Below are positions 8,621-17,600 of a stretch of 64,000 nt of DNA, one piece after another. A model generated the notes under the pieces. It was not told the origin of the DNA. It was given only the letters and a program-made list of their open reading frames with translations, and made no database searches. Source of the DNA: Candidatus Rhodoferax bjergmarkensis (GTDB taxonomy: Bacteria; Pseudomonadota; Gammaproteobacteria; Burkholderiales; Burkholderiaceae_C); contig JADJFX010000034.1 in the NCBI GenBank assembly GCA_016708345.1, positions 100,484-164,483 of the forward strand, read 5' to 3'. Position 1 is the stretch's first letter, and every line of letters starts with the position of its first letter. Position numbers and translations under genes: made by a program.

Positions 8621-11591
8621 GCTTTGGCAGCGACTGTAGCGGCCTGAACTTCCCCGAACCGACCTTGGCGCTGCTGCGCCAGAGGTAATCGCCGGTCAGG
8701 TTGATGTGCTCCCAGCCCAGCGGCGACAGGTATTGCAACAGCGCGTCATCGACGCCATGTCCGTGATTGCGCAATGCATTCGCAGCCCTTTCCAGATAGA
8801 CGGTGTTCCACAACACGATGGCTGCTGTCACCAGATTGAGGCCACTGGCCCGGTAGCGTTGCTGTTCAAAGCTGCGGTCGCGGATTTCACCCAACCGGTT
8901 GAAGAACACCGCCCTGGCCAGCGCGTTGCGTGCCTCGCCCTTGTTGAGTCCGGCCTGCACACGGCGGCGCAGCTCCACACTTTGCAGCCAGTCCAGGATG
9001 AACAGCGTGCGCTCGATGCGGCCCAGCTCGCGCAGGGCGATGGCCAGACCGTTCTGGCGTGGATAGCTGCCCAGCTTGCGCAGCATCAGCGAGGCCGTCA
9101 CCGTGCCCTGCTTGATCGAAGTGGCCAGCCGTAGAATTTCATCCCAATGGGCGCGAATGGCCTTGATGTTCAGCCTGTCGCTGCTAATCATCGGCTTGAG
9201 CGCATCGTAGGCAGTATCGCCCTTGGGAATGAACAGTTTGGTATCGCCCAAGTCGCGGATGCGTGGTGCGAAGCGGAAGCCCAGCAGGTGCATCAAGGCG
9301 AAGACGTGATCGGTGAAGCCCGCCGTGTCGGTGTAGTGTTCTTCGATGCGCAGGTCGGACTCGTGGTACAGCAGGCCATCGAGCACATAGGTCGAGTCAC
9401 GCACGCCGACATTGACCACCTTGGTGTGAAAGGGCGCATACTGGTCGGAGATATGGGTGTAAAACGTCCGCCCAGGGCTGCTTCCATACTTCGGGTTGAT
9501 ATGCCCGGTGCTCTCTGCCTTGCCGCCAGTTCTGAAGTTCTGACCATCCGACGATGACGTGGTGCCGTCGCCCCAGTTTCCGGCGAAGGATTGTCGAAAC
9601 TGTGCGTTCACCAACTCGGCCAACGCCGTCGAATAGGTTTTGTCGCGAACGTGCCAGGCTTGCAGCCGGGACAGCTTGGCATACGTTGTGCCAGGGCAGG
9701 ACTCGGCCATTTTGGTCAAGCCAAGGTTGATCGCATCGGCCAGGATTGTCGTCATCAGCAAGGTTTTATCCTTGGCGGTGTCGCCGGTCTTCAGGTGCGT
9801 GAAGTGGCGGGTGAAGCCCGTCCACTCATCGACCTCCATCAGCAGCTCGGTAATCTTGAGGTGTGGCAGGATCATGGCCGTCTGGTCGATCAGGACTTGC
9901 GCAGCATCTGGCACCGCCGGGTCCAACGGCGTAATCTTCAGGCCAGATGCTGTGGTGATGATGGCGTCCGGTAGATCATTGGCCGCCGCCATGCGGTTGA
10001 CTGTGGCGAGCTTTTCCTCCAACAATTCCAGCCGTTCACGCAGGTACTGATCGCAGTCGGTGACTACGGCCAACGGCAATTCGCTGGCCAGCTTCAGCGT
10101 GACGAACTTCTCGACCGGCACCAAGTATTCGTCGAAGTCTTTGAACTGGCGCGAGCCTTGCACCCACACATCGCCCGAGCGCAGCGCGTTCTTCAGTTCC
10201 GACAGCGCGCAAAACTCGTAGTAACGCCGGTCGATGCCATCGTCGGTCAGAACCAGTTTGGCCCAGCGTGGCTTGATGAATGCAGTTGGTGCGTCGACGG
10301 GCACCTTGCGGGCACTGTCGCTGTTCATGCCGCGCAGAACATCGATGGCATCGAGCACACCTTTGGCGGCGGGCGCGGCTCGCAGCTTGAGCACGTCGAG
10401 GAAATGCGGCGCGTAGCGGCGCAAGGTGGCGTAGCTCTCGCCAATGTGATGCAAGAAATCAAAATCCGCAGGCCGCGCCAGTGTTTGCGCCTCGGTGACA
10501 CTGGCGGCGAAGGTGTCCCACGGCATGACCGCTTCGATGGCGGCAAACGGATCGCCGCCGCTTTGCTTGGCGTCGATCAAGGCTTGGCCGATACGTCCAT
10601 ACATCCGCACCTTGTCGTTGATCGCCTTGCCGCTGGCCTGAAACTGCTGCTGATGCTTGTTCTTGGCCGCGTTGAACAGCTTGCCGATGATGCGGTCGTG
10701 CAGGTCAATGATTTCATCGGTGACTGTGGCCATGCCTTCGATGGTCAGCGCAACCAAGGTGGCATAGCGTCGCTGCGGCTCGAACTTGGCCAAGTCGGCG
10801 GGCGTCATCTGGCCACCTTCACGGGCGATCTTGAGCAAACGGTTTTGGTGAACCTGCCGTTCGATGCCAACCGGTAAGTCAAGTGCCTGCCAGGCTTTGA
10901 GGCGTTCGATGTGTTCAAGCATGTGGCGCGAGTTCGGCTTGACGGGCGACTGGCGCAGCCACGCCAGCCAGGTCGCTTTGCTGCCCTCCTTGCGTTTGAG
11001 AAGTTCGTCCAGGCGCTGCCGGTGGACGCTTGTCAGTGTGTCGGTCAGCGCGGCGTGAATGCGCCGGTTGGCGCGGGTGATCGCCTCGGCGCAGATGCGC
11101 TCCATCACGCCGACCGCTGGCAGTAATACGCTCTTGCGGCGCAACCCCTCGGCCAGTTCGCGTGCCAGCACGATGCCCTTGTCGGTTTGCCAAGCCAGAT
11201 CGTCCAGGCTATGCACGGCAGCCCGATAATGGCTCAGCGTCGTGAACGATTGGAAGCCGTAGGCTGATTGCAACTCCAACAGATGTTCGCGCCGCGTTTC
11301 GGCGCGTTGGCCGTAGTCGTTCCAGATGTCGCCAGGCAGCTTGAGCTGGTCGGCCACTATGCGCAACAAGGGCGCATCGGGTTCCGCGTCAGCAGTGAGC
11401 GCGATGCCCGGATAGCGCATGTAGCAAAGCTGCACCGCAAAGCCCAGCCGATTTGCCGCGCCCCGACGCTGCCGAATGCGGGCTAGGTCGGCGTCGTTGA
11501 AGGTGTAGAGCCGGATCAGCTCATCTTTGGCATCGGGCAGTGCCAACAGGCTTTCGCGCTCAGTGGCGGACAGGATCGAACGGCGCGGCAT
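8616..11591 (-). CDS. tnpA: Tn3-family transposase TnpA
   Basis: About 991 residues, the usual Tn3-family size. It opens with the typical MPRRSILSATERESLLALP and YTFNDADLARIRQRRGAANR (DUF4158-like domain), and the C-terminal catalytic region contains GTTSSSDGQNF, HTKVVNVGVRDSTYVLDGLL and HVFALMHLLGFRFAPRIRDL. I start it at 11591 instead of the longest in-frame start at 11642, because family members begin MPRRS and an AAGGAAA ribosome-binding sequence precedes it. The enzyme makes cointegrates, which are then resolved by tnpR. Confidence 0.93.
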   Translation of the reverse strand: MPRRSILSATERESLLALPDAKDELIRLYTFNDADLARIRQRRGAANRLGFAVQLCYMRYPGIALTADAEPDAPLLRIVADQLKLPGDIWNDYGQRAETRREHLLELQSAYGFQSFTTLSHYRAAVHSLDDLAWQTDKGIVLARELAEGLRRKSVLLPAVGVMERICAEAITRANRRIHAALTDTLTSVHRQRLDELLKRKEGSKATWLAWLRQSPVKPNSRHMLEHIERLKAWQALDLPVGIERQVHQNRLLKIAREGGQMTPADLAKFEPQRRYATLVALTIEGMATVTDEIIDLHDRIIGKLFNAAKNKHQQQFQASGKAINDKVRMYGRIGQALIDAKQSGGDPFAAIEAVMPWDTFAASVTEAQTLARPADFDFLHHIGESYATLRRYAPHFLDVLKLRAAPAAKGVLDAIDVLRGMNSDSARKVPVDAPTAFIKPRWAKLVLTDDGIDRRYYEFCALSELKNALRSGDVWVQGSRQFKDFDEYLVPVEKFVTLKLASELPLAVVTDCDQYLRERLELLEEKLATVNRMAAANDLPDAIITTASGLKITPLDPAVPDAAQVLIDQTAMILPHLKITELLMEVDEWTGFTRHFTHLKTGDTAKDKTLLMTTILADAINLGLTKMAESCPGTTYAKLSRLQAWHVRDKTYSTALAELVNAQFRQSFAGNWGDGTTSSSDGQNFRTGGKAESTGHINPKYGSSPGRTFYTHISDQYAPFHTKVVNVGVRDSTYVLDGLLYHESDLRIEEHYTDTAGFTDHVFALMHLLGFRFAPRIRDLGDTKLFIPKGDTAYDALKPMISSDRLNIKAIRAHWDEILRLATSIKQGTVTASLMLRKLGSYPRQNGLAIALRELGRIERTLFILDWLQSVELRRRVQAGLNKGEARNALARAVFFNRLGEIRDRSFEQQRYRASGLNLVTAAIVLWNTVYLERAANALRNHGHGVDDALLQYLSPLGWEHINLTGDYLWRSSAKVGSGKFRPLQSLPKP

Positions 11592-11747
11592 GCAGTTTCC
11601 TTCTTCTTGAAAACGTAGGTTTTCGACAGCCTGCCGGGCCATTCAGTGCAGCACGCGAATCAAGGGTTACGGTTCTCGAAAACAGTTCTTGAAATGTTAT
11701 TCTCGATACCATACCATTGCAATGAGTTTCGATAAGAAAGAATACCT
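11592..11747. promoter_or_regulatory. Candidate res (resolution) site and divergent promoter region
   Basis: This 156-bp gap between the divergent tnpA and the plus-strand genes holds several related inverted motifs: TTGAAAACGTAGGTTTTCGA near 11605, TTCTCGAAAAC near 11673, TTCTTGAAATG, TTCTCGATA and TTTCGATAAG. Serine resolvases bind three such dimer subsites beside their own gene. Here the segment lies about 1.2 kb from tnpR because the Hint passenger intervenes. The assignment rests on motif repetition and place only. Confidence 0.35.
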
Positions 11748-11763
11748 ATGCGACCGTCCGTTG
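11745..11763 (+). repeat. 19-bp direct repeat, left copy, bracketing the Hint fragment
   Basis: CCTATGCGACCGTCCGTTG; the right copy at 12514-12532 differs at one base. The two copies bracket the foreign-looking Hint segment, as if it entered by recombination or left a duplication. In the left copy the ATG would start a short frame. Confidence 0.6.
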
Positions 11764-11809
11764 CCCTGAAACCCCTTCACAACACCAATTGCAATGAAAT
11801 GACGACTGA

Positions 11810-12544
11810 CAGTATCACTGTGGATCGCTCGATCACAAAGCCGAGGCTAAAGCACGGCGAGAGATTGAAACCTGTTTTGCAGCAGGCACGCTGGTACAAA
11901 ACAAGAAGGCCCTGGTGCCGATTGAGAAAAACGGTTGGCGACTGGGTTTTGCCCAAATGCCGGAGAACGGCGGCGAGCAGGCGTACAAACGGGTGCTCAA
12001 GACCTTTGCTCATGAACCCCAGCGGATAGTTGATCTAGGGTACGTCCTACCTGGGCTAGACAGAGCCCCTGGACAGCCAATTCAACAAAGGCGAATCTCG
12101 GTGACCCGGAATCACCCTTTCTGGACCAAAGAACAAGGGTGGACGGCGGTCAGTGAGCTTCAAGTATACGAATCGACTTTCGAAGACAAGTCCGGGCAGT
12201 CGATTGAATTCGCAAGACTGAGAAACGTGTATATATCCGACCAGCCCAATGTGGGTTGGAAGCCGAATCACATGGGCGCCACGGATAGTCCTGGGGCGCT
12301 TTGGGATTACGATACCCACAAGCTGATTGCCGCATCCGTGATGCCCTTGGAAGCGGTGGAAGAGACCTACCGCGATCTGGGCGATCCTGAGGCGATTGAC
12401 CCCGATTTGTTCTTCAAGGCACCGGTTTATAACCTGGAGGTCGAAGATTTCCACACCTACTACGTGGGCGAACACGGTATCTGGTACACAACAAGGGAGA
12501 TGGGCACATTTTGCCTATTCGACCGTCCGTTGTGCTCGACATGA
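11810..12544 (+). pseudogene. Hint-domain fragment of a polymorphic toxin
   Basis: An open frame without a good start codon. It contains the beginning of a Hint/intein-like self-splicing domain (ETCFAAGTLVQNKKALVPI, the Cys being the nucleophile), the middle block RISVTRNHPFWTKEQGW and the characteristic end VYNLEVEDFHTYYVGEHGIW. In polymorphic and Rhs toxins this domain frees the C-terminal toxin. Here the protein ends 17 residues after the domain, and no N-terminal export region precedes it, so this is a broken-out module. It lies as a passenger between tnpA and tnpR. Confidence 0.75.
12514..12532 (+). repeat. 19-bp direct repeat, right copy, bracketing the Hint fragment
   Basis: CCTATTCGACCGTCCGTTG. 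The frame through this copy reads RPSVVLDMKCSMRSGEP and on to WIAK, with its TGA overlapping the ATG of the next gene, so this may be the tail of an older gene cut by the Hint segment. Confidence 0.55.
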
Positions 12545-12596
12545 AGTGCAGTATGCGAAGCGGTGAACCGCGTTTGCTGGGCAAGTGGATAGCCAA

Positions 12597-12962
12597 ATGA
12601 GCTCCAGCATTGAGGCACTGGCCAGCGCTTGGGCGCGCATTGCGGCGGAAGCGACGCTCCCATCAGACTACGAAGGCACCGCCTCGCCAGAAGCACACCG
12701 GGCATCCGAAACTATCAGGCGAGGATTCGTGACCATATCGTCGCCACCAATGACATGCGCCTGTTTGCCTGTTGCATTTGCTTGGTCAAGCATCGCTGGG
12801 CATGAGAAAGCTCTGTGGCCGCAAGACTTCGAGCGTATGGCCCGTGAGGTAGAACAAGCGCTTTGTGAAGCTGACGACCCCAATGCCAAGTTTTATACCA
12901 ATGTAGAAGTCATGCAGGCGATGCGGGAACGCATCGACCGGGCGCGAGACAAGCCATGCTGA
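12597..12962 (+). CDS. Unknown transposon accessory protein upstream of tnpR
   Basis: About 121 residues from ATG 12597 (MSSSIEALASAWARIAAEA). It is translationally coupled on both sides: its start overlaps the stop of the preceding short frame (ATGA), and its end overlaps the tnpR start by seven bases. The C-terminal half (LWPQDFERMAREVEQALCEA, VMQAMRERIDRARD) is helical. The middle (about residues 43-65) reads unlike a protein in this frame, whereas the next frame reads HIVATNDMRLFACCICLVKH there, so two compensating indels are possible. No family is recognised. Confidence 0.45.
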   Translation: MSSSIEALASAWARIAAEATLPSDYEGTASPEAHRASETIRRGFVTISSPPMTCACLPVAFAWSSIAGHEKALWPQDFERMAREVEQALCEADDPNAKFYTNVEVMQAMRERIDRARDKPC

Positions 12963-13516
12963 TCGGCTACGCTCGTGTTTCGACGCAGGATCAGAACCTT
13001 GAGTTGCAGAGCGAAGCCTTGACCAAGGCCGGATGCCAAAAGGTCTTTGAGGACAAAGTGAGCGGTACGCGCGCTGACCGCCCCGGTCTGGCCAAGGCGC
13101 TCGAAATGCTGCGCGACGGTGACACACTCGTCGTATGGAAACTGGATCGCTTGGGCCGTAGCGTCAAGCAACTGGTCGATCTGGTCGGCCAGCTGCACAA
13201 GCAAGGCGTTCAGTTCAAGAGCCTGACCGACGCGATTGATACCGGCACGCCATCTGGCCGGTTCTTCTTCCACGTTATGGCCAGCCTTGCCGAAATGGAG
13301 CGCGAGCTGATCGTTGAGCGCACCCGCGCTGGGCTGGATGTGGCCCCTGCCGGCTTATGCGGCAAGGGCGGTCGCAAGCCAAAGATGACGGGCAGCAAGA
13401 TCGAATCGGCCAAGAAGCTGCTAGCCAACGGCGTGCCCCCTAAGGACGTGGCCAAGAACCTCGGCGTGTCCGTTCCTACGCTTTACCGCTGGGTGCCAGC
13501 CTCGGCGCACGCTTAG
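12956..13516 (+). CDS. tnpR: Serine resolvase TnpR
   Basis: A 186-residue resolvase/invertase. The catalytic serine is Ser9 in GYARVSTQDQN; DRLGRSVKQLVDLV and ASLAEMERELIVERTRAGL are the conserved catalytic-domain blocks; the C-terminal helix-turn-helix is PPKDVAKNLGVSVPTLYRW. It resolves the cointegrate formed by TnpA at the res site. The stop lies inside the right terminal repeat. The frame is intact. Confidence 0.95.
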   Translation: MLIGYARVSTQDQNLELQSEALTKAGCQKVFEDKVSGTRADRPGLAKALEMLRDGDTLVVWKLDRLGRSVKQLVDLVGQLHKQGVQFKSLTDAIDTGTPSGRFFFHVMASLAEMERELIVERTRAGLDVAPAGLCGKGGRKPKMTGSKIESAKKLLANGVPPKDVAKNLGVSVPTLYRWVPASAHA

Positions 13517-13549
13517 CGTACTTTAAATTCCGTTTTCTGAGACGACCCC
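13512..13549 (-). repeat. Right terminal inverted repeat of the Tn3-family transposon
   Basis: Read outward-in it begins GGGGTCGTCTCAGAAAACGG and ends ACGCTAAG. It is followed by ACCAAG, matching the left flank. Confidence 0.9.
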
Positions 13550-13560
13550 ACCAAGCCTTT

Positions 13561-13634
13561 TAGCCATTGGTTGGTCACGGCGCCCCTACACCGAGAGCTC
13601 CGTGCGGGGTTCTTTCGGTGACGATTTGTTATTT
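13561..13634 (+). repeat. attC-like recombination site 4 (degenerate)
   Basis: Follows the restored stop of the split cassette gene (TAG at 13561-13563). The left arm ATTGGTTGGTCACGG aligns with the left arms of sites 1 and 2 (A[TC]TGGTCGG). GGTCAC pairs with GTGAC, and the tip CCCC-CAC-GAG / CTC-GTG-GGGG forms a hairpin. The presumed R' GTTATTT (13628-13634) departs from GTTRRRY at two places, so the site may be worn. Confidence 0.45.
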
Positions 13635-13740
13635 TTTGCATGACTGCTATCCGAAAATCTGACAGGCAGCTTCCTGACTCAAACCGACCACCCCTCAAAC
13701 GCCACCCCGCCACAACCCCGCGTTAACAGCACCCGCAAGA

Positions 13741-14499
13741 CTATGCCCTCACAGCACGCGCCAGCAACACCGCCTGCGCCAGCGCAAAGTCCTGCGGGTA
13801 GGTCACCTTGAAGTTCTGCGCGCTGCCTTCCACCAACAGCGGGGCTTGGCCCACAAACTCCATGGCGCTGGACTCGTCGGTCACGGCGTCGCCTGCCGCC
13901 TGCAACGCAGCCATGAGCGGCCCCAGACGAAACATCTGCGGGGTTTGGGCCAGCCACTTGTCATGCCGGTCCACCGTTTCAGCCACCCGGCCCCCAGCTT
14001 CGCGTTTGAGGGTGTCGGGCAGCTTCAGGGCCAACAGGCCACCGACCGGGTCGTTCACGCAGGCGTCAATCAAGGCGTCGATCTGCTCAGGCGTGATCAG
14101 GCAGCGGGCGGCGTCGTGCACCAGCACCCAATCTTGCACAGAGGCACCCCGTTCCATCAATGCAGTTAGACCATTAAAAACACTGTTTGCGCGCGTCAAT
14201 CCTCCGCAAGCAGCTATTAAAACAGTAGCGAAATTGGCAGGTACCGTGTCAAAAAAGGTGTCCCCTTCCGACACCACCACCAGCACCCCGGCCAAACGCG
14301 GCACCCTGGCAAACGCGCCCAAGGTGTGCAGCACCATGGGCTGACCGGCCACGTGCTGGTACTGCTTGGGGCCATCGCTACCCGCGCGCGAGCCGGTGCC
14401 TGCACAGGGGATTAAGGCCCACAAGCGCTGAACCGGGGACGGGATCGAATCAGTGGGCAGCGCAAAAGAGGAGCGGGATTTGGGGGATATGGTGGTCAT
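13741..14499 (-). CDS. ispD: 2-C-methyl-D-erythritol 4-phosphate cytidylyltransferase
   Basis: A 252-residue enzyme of the non-mevalonate isoprenoid pathway, joining CTP and methylerythritol phosphate in the cytoplasm. Seen: the nucleotide-binding opening PCAGTGSRAGSDGPKQYQ near residue 32, GGLTRANSVFNGL, VLVHDAARCLI, and AQTPQMFRLGPL. About 20 extra N-terminal residues precede the family start, so an internal start is possible. A short interspersed repeat overlaps codons 91-105. In related genomes ispF normally follows directly on the same strand; here the cassette array and transposons lie there instead and no ispF is present. Confidence 0.93.
   Translation of the reverse strand: MTTISPKSRSSFALPTDSIPSPVQRLWALIPCAGTGSRAGSDGPKQYQHVAGQPMVLHTLGAFARVPRLAGVLVVVSEGDTFFDTVPANFATVLIAACGGLTRANSVFNGLTALMERGASVQDWVLVHDAARCLITPEQIDALIDACVNDPVGGLLALKLPDTLKREAGGRVAETVDRHDKWLAQTPQMFRLGPLMAALQAAGDAVTDESSAMEFVGQAPLLVEGSAQNFKVTYPQDFALAQAVLLARAVRA
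14186..14229 (-). repeat. Interspersed palindromic repeat, copy inside ispD
   Basis: Contains TTTGCGCGCG, then CGCAAGCAGCTATTAAAACAG and GTAGC. It shares the GCTAY-N-ATAGCTGCTTGCGC pattern with copies in lpdA, aceF and three intergenic sites. Confidence 0.5.
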
Positions 14500-14632
14500 G
14501 GGGCACGGGTAGAGAGGTTCGCCATTCTAAAATCCAACTTGGCAAGCGCTGCCAGACACCCTCCTCACCGTGTGCGGGGGGTGTTTTGTTTTTGTGTTTT
14601 TTGTTTCTCAAACAGTGGTCTTCAGGCGATTC

Positions 14633-17600
14633 ATGGATTTACCCAAACTGCACCCCGGCAAACGCTACACCCTGCCCCGCCCTGTGGGCTCTGCCGACGC
14701 TTTGTTGCTGGCCCAACTGGGCGAGCGCGAGAAAAGCGCCAAGCGGCTGACCGCCATCGTCACCGCCGATGCCACGGACGCCCAGCGCTTGATCGACGAG
14801 ATGGCCTTTTTTGCGCCAAACCTGCGCTGCGCTCTGTTCCCGGATTGGGAAACCCTGCCCTACGACGCGTTTTCGCCGCACCAGGACTTGATCAGCGAGC
14901 GACTGGCGACGCTGTGGCGCATTCAGCAGCGCAACAAGGACACCGGCGCTGATGTGGTCATCGTGCCCGCCACCACCGCGCTGTACCGGCTGGCACCGCC
15001 CAGCTTCTTGGCCGCCTACACCTTTCACTTCAAGGTCAAGCAAAAACTCAACGAGGCCAAGTTCAAAGCCCAGTTGACGCTGGCCGGTTACAGCCATGTG
15101 ACGCAGGTGGTGAGCCCCGGCGAATACGCGGTGCGCGGCGGGCTGATTGACATCTTTCCCATGGGCAGCCCGGTGCCCTACCGCGTTGATTTGTTTGACG
15201 ACGAGATCGACAGCATCCGCACCTTTGACCCCGACAGCCAGCGCAGCCTGTACCCGGTGCCCGAAGTGCGGCTGCTGCCGGGGCGCGAGTTCCCGATGGA
15301 CGATGCGGCGCGTGCCCGTTTTCGCTCCCGCTGGCGCGAACTGCTGGAGGGCGACCCGACCAAAAGCCGCATCTACAAAGACATGGGCAATGGCGTGGCC
15401 ACGGCTGGTATCGAGTATTACCTGCCGCTGTTTTTTGAAGAAACCGCCACCGTGTTTGACTACCTGGGGCCGGACGCCACCGTGGTGCTGCATGGCGATC
15501 TGGAAGGCGCTTTTCAGCACTTTTGGCAGGACACCAAGGAGCGCTACCGACTGGTGCAAAACAACCCCGACTGCCCGGCGTTGCCGCCGGAGAGCCTGTT
15601 TTTGGGCATTGAGCAGTTTTACGCCCGCGTCAACCAGCACGCCCAGCTGGCGATCCGCCCTGTGATTGAAGATGTAGCTGACAGCGCCCTGTTTCAAAGG
15701 CTTGGCGAGCTATCAGTAGTGCGGGGCGCGGAAGACCCCTTGAGCCGACTGAAAGAGCACGCCCGCAACACCGCGCACCGGGTCTTGGTGCTGGCCGAGA
15801 GCGAGGGCCGCAAGACCAGCCTGCTGGACTTTTTGCACGCCAGCCATTTGAACCCGCCTTCGTTTGATTCACTGGCCGAATTCGAACAAAGCAAGGAGCC
15901 GCTTGGCATTGCCACCTCCTTGCTCAACATCGGCTTTAGCTGGCTGGAACAAGGCATTGATTTCGTGACGGAGACCGAACTCTTTGCCGCAGGCCCCACC
16001 ACGCGCCGGCGGAAAAAGCAGGAGCAGGTCAGCGATGTGGAAGCGCTGATCAAAGACCTCTCGGAGCTCAACCTGGGCGACCCGGTAGTGCATTCCCAGC
16101 ACGGCATTGGCCGCTACCGGGGCCTGATCAACCTCGACCTGGGCAACAAACTGCCCAACGGCGAGCCCGATATGCAGGAGTTTTTGCACCTGGAATACGC
16201 GGACAAAGCCACGTTGTACGTGCCGGTCAGCCAGTTGCAATTAATTAGTCGCTACACGGGCGTGAGCGCCGACGAAGCGCCGCTGCACAAACTGGGCTCC
16301 GGCCAGTGGGAAAAAGCCAAGCGCAAGGCCGCCGAGCAGGTGCGCGACAGCGCCGCCGAACTGCTCAACATCTACGCCCGCCGGGCTGCCCGCGAAGGCC
16401 ACGCCTTCCGCTACAGCCCCGGCGACTACGAAACCTTTGCCAACGACTTTGGTTTTGAAGAAACCGCTGACCAGAAGGCTGCCATCCATTGCGTGATTCA
16501 GGACATGATCAGCCCGCGCCCGATGGACCGGCTGATTTGCGGCGACGTGGGTTTTGGCAAGACCGAAGTGGCCCTGCGCGCCGCCTTTATTGCGATTACC
16601 GGCGGCAAACAGGTGGCCTTTCTGGCCCCCACCACGCTGCTGGCCGAACAACACTTCCAGACGCTGGTGGACCGCTTTGCCAAATGGCCGGTGAAAGTGG
16701 CCGAGATGAGCCGCTTTCGCTCTGGCAAAGAAATCACCGCAGCGCTCAAAGGCGTGGCGGACGGCACCATCGACATCGTGGTCGGCACCCACAAGCTGCT
16801 CAGCGAATCCACCAAGTTCAAGGATTTGGGCCTGCTCATCATCGACGAGGAACACCGCTTTGGCGTGCGCCACAAAGAGCAGATGAAGGCCCTGCGCGCC
16901 GAGGTGGATGTGCTGACCCTCACCGCCACCCCGATTCCGCGCACCTTGGGCATGGCGCTGGAGGGACTGCGCGATTTGAGCGTCATTGCCACCGCCCCGC
17001 AGCGCCGTCTGGCCATCAAAACCTTCGTGCGCACGGAAGGTGCCGGGGTCATCCGTGAAGCCGTGCTGCGCGAACTCAAGCGCGGCGGGCAGGTTTACTT
17101 TTTGCACAACGAGGTGGAAACCATTGAAAACCGCCGCGCCACACTGCAAGAGCTGCTGCCCGAAGCCCGCATAGCGGTGGCCCACGGCCAGATGCCCGAG
17201 CGCCAGTTGGAAAGCGTGATGCGCGACTTTGTCGCCCAGCGCTACAACCTGCTGCTGTGCTCCACCATCATCGAAACCGGCATTGACGTGCCCACCGCCA
17301 ACACCATCGTCATGAGCCGTGCTGACAAGTTTGGCCTGGCGCAGTTGCACCAGTTGCGCGGGCGCGTGGGCCGCAGCCACCACCAGGCCTATGCTTATTT
17401 GATGGTGCCCGATCTGGAAAGCCTGACCAAGCAGGCCACCCAGCGGCTGGACGCGATTCAGGCCATGGAAGAACTCGGCAGCGGCTTCTATTTGGCCATG
17501 CACGACCTGGAGATTCGCGGTGCCGGTGAGGTGCTGGGCGAAAACCAGAGCGGCAACATGCTGGAAGTGGGCTTTCAGCTGTACAACGAGATGCTGAGTG

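Larger units (their letters stand above)
8583..13549. mobile_element. Complete Tn3-family transposon with Hint-domain passenger
   Basis: A 4,967-bp element bounded by 38-bp inverted repeats and flanked on both sides by ACCAAG (8577-8582, 13550-13555), the 5-6 bp duplication expected of this family. Gene order: tnpA on the minus strand, then a Hint-domain fragment, an unknown small gene, and tnpR on the plus strand. Both tnpA and tnpR stop inside the terminal repeats. It sits inside an integron cassette gene. Confidence 0.92.

Noticed and set aside
11748..12029. 93-codon plus-strand frame starting MRPSVALKPLHN in the transposon
   Set aside because: It overlaps the Hint frame in another register, and only the first codons (in the direct repeat) look meaningful.
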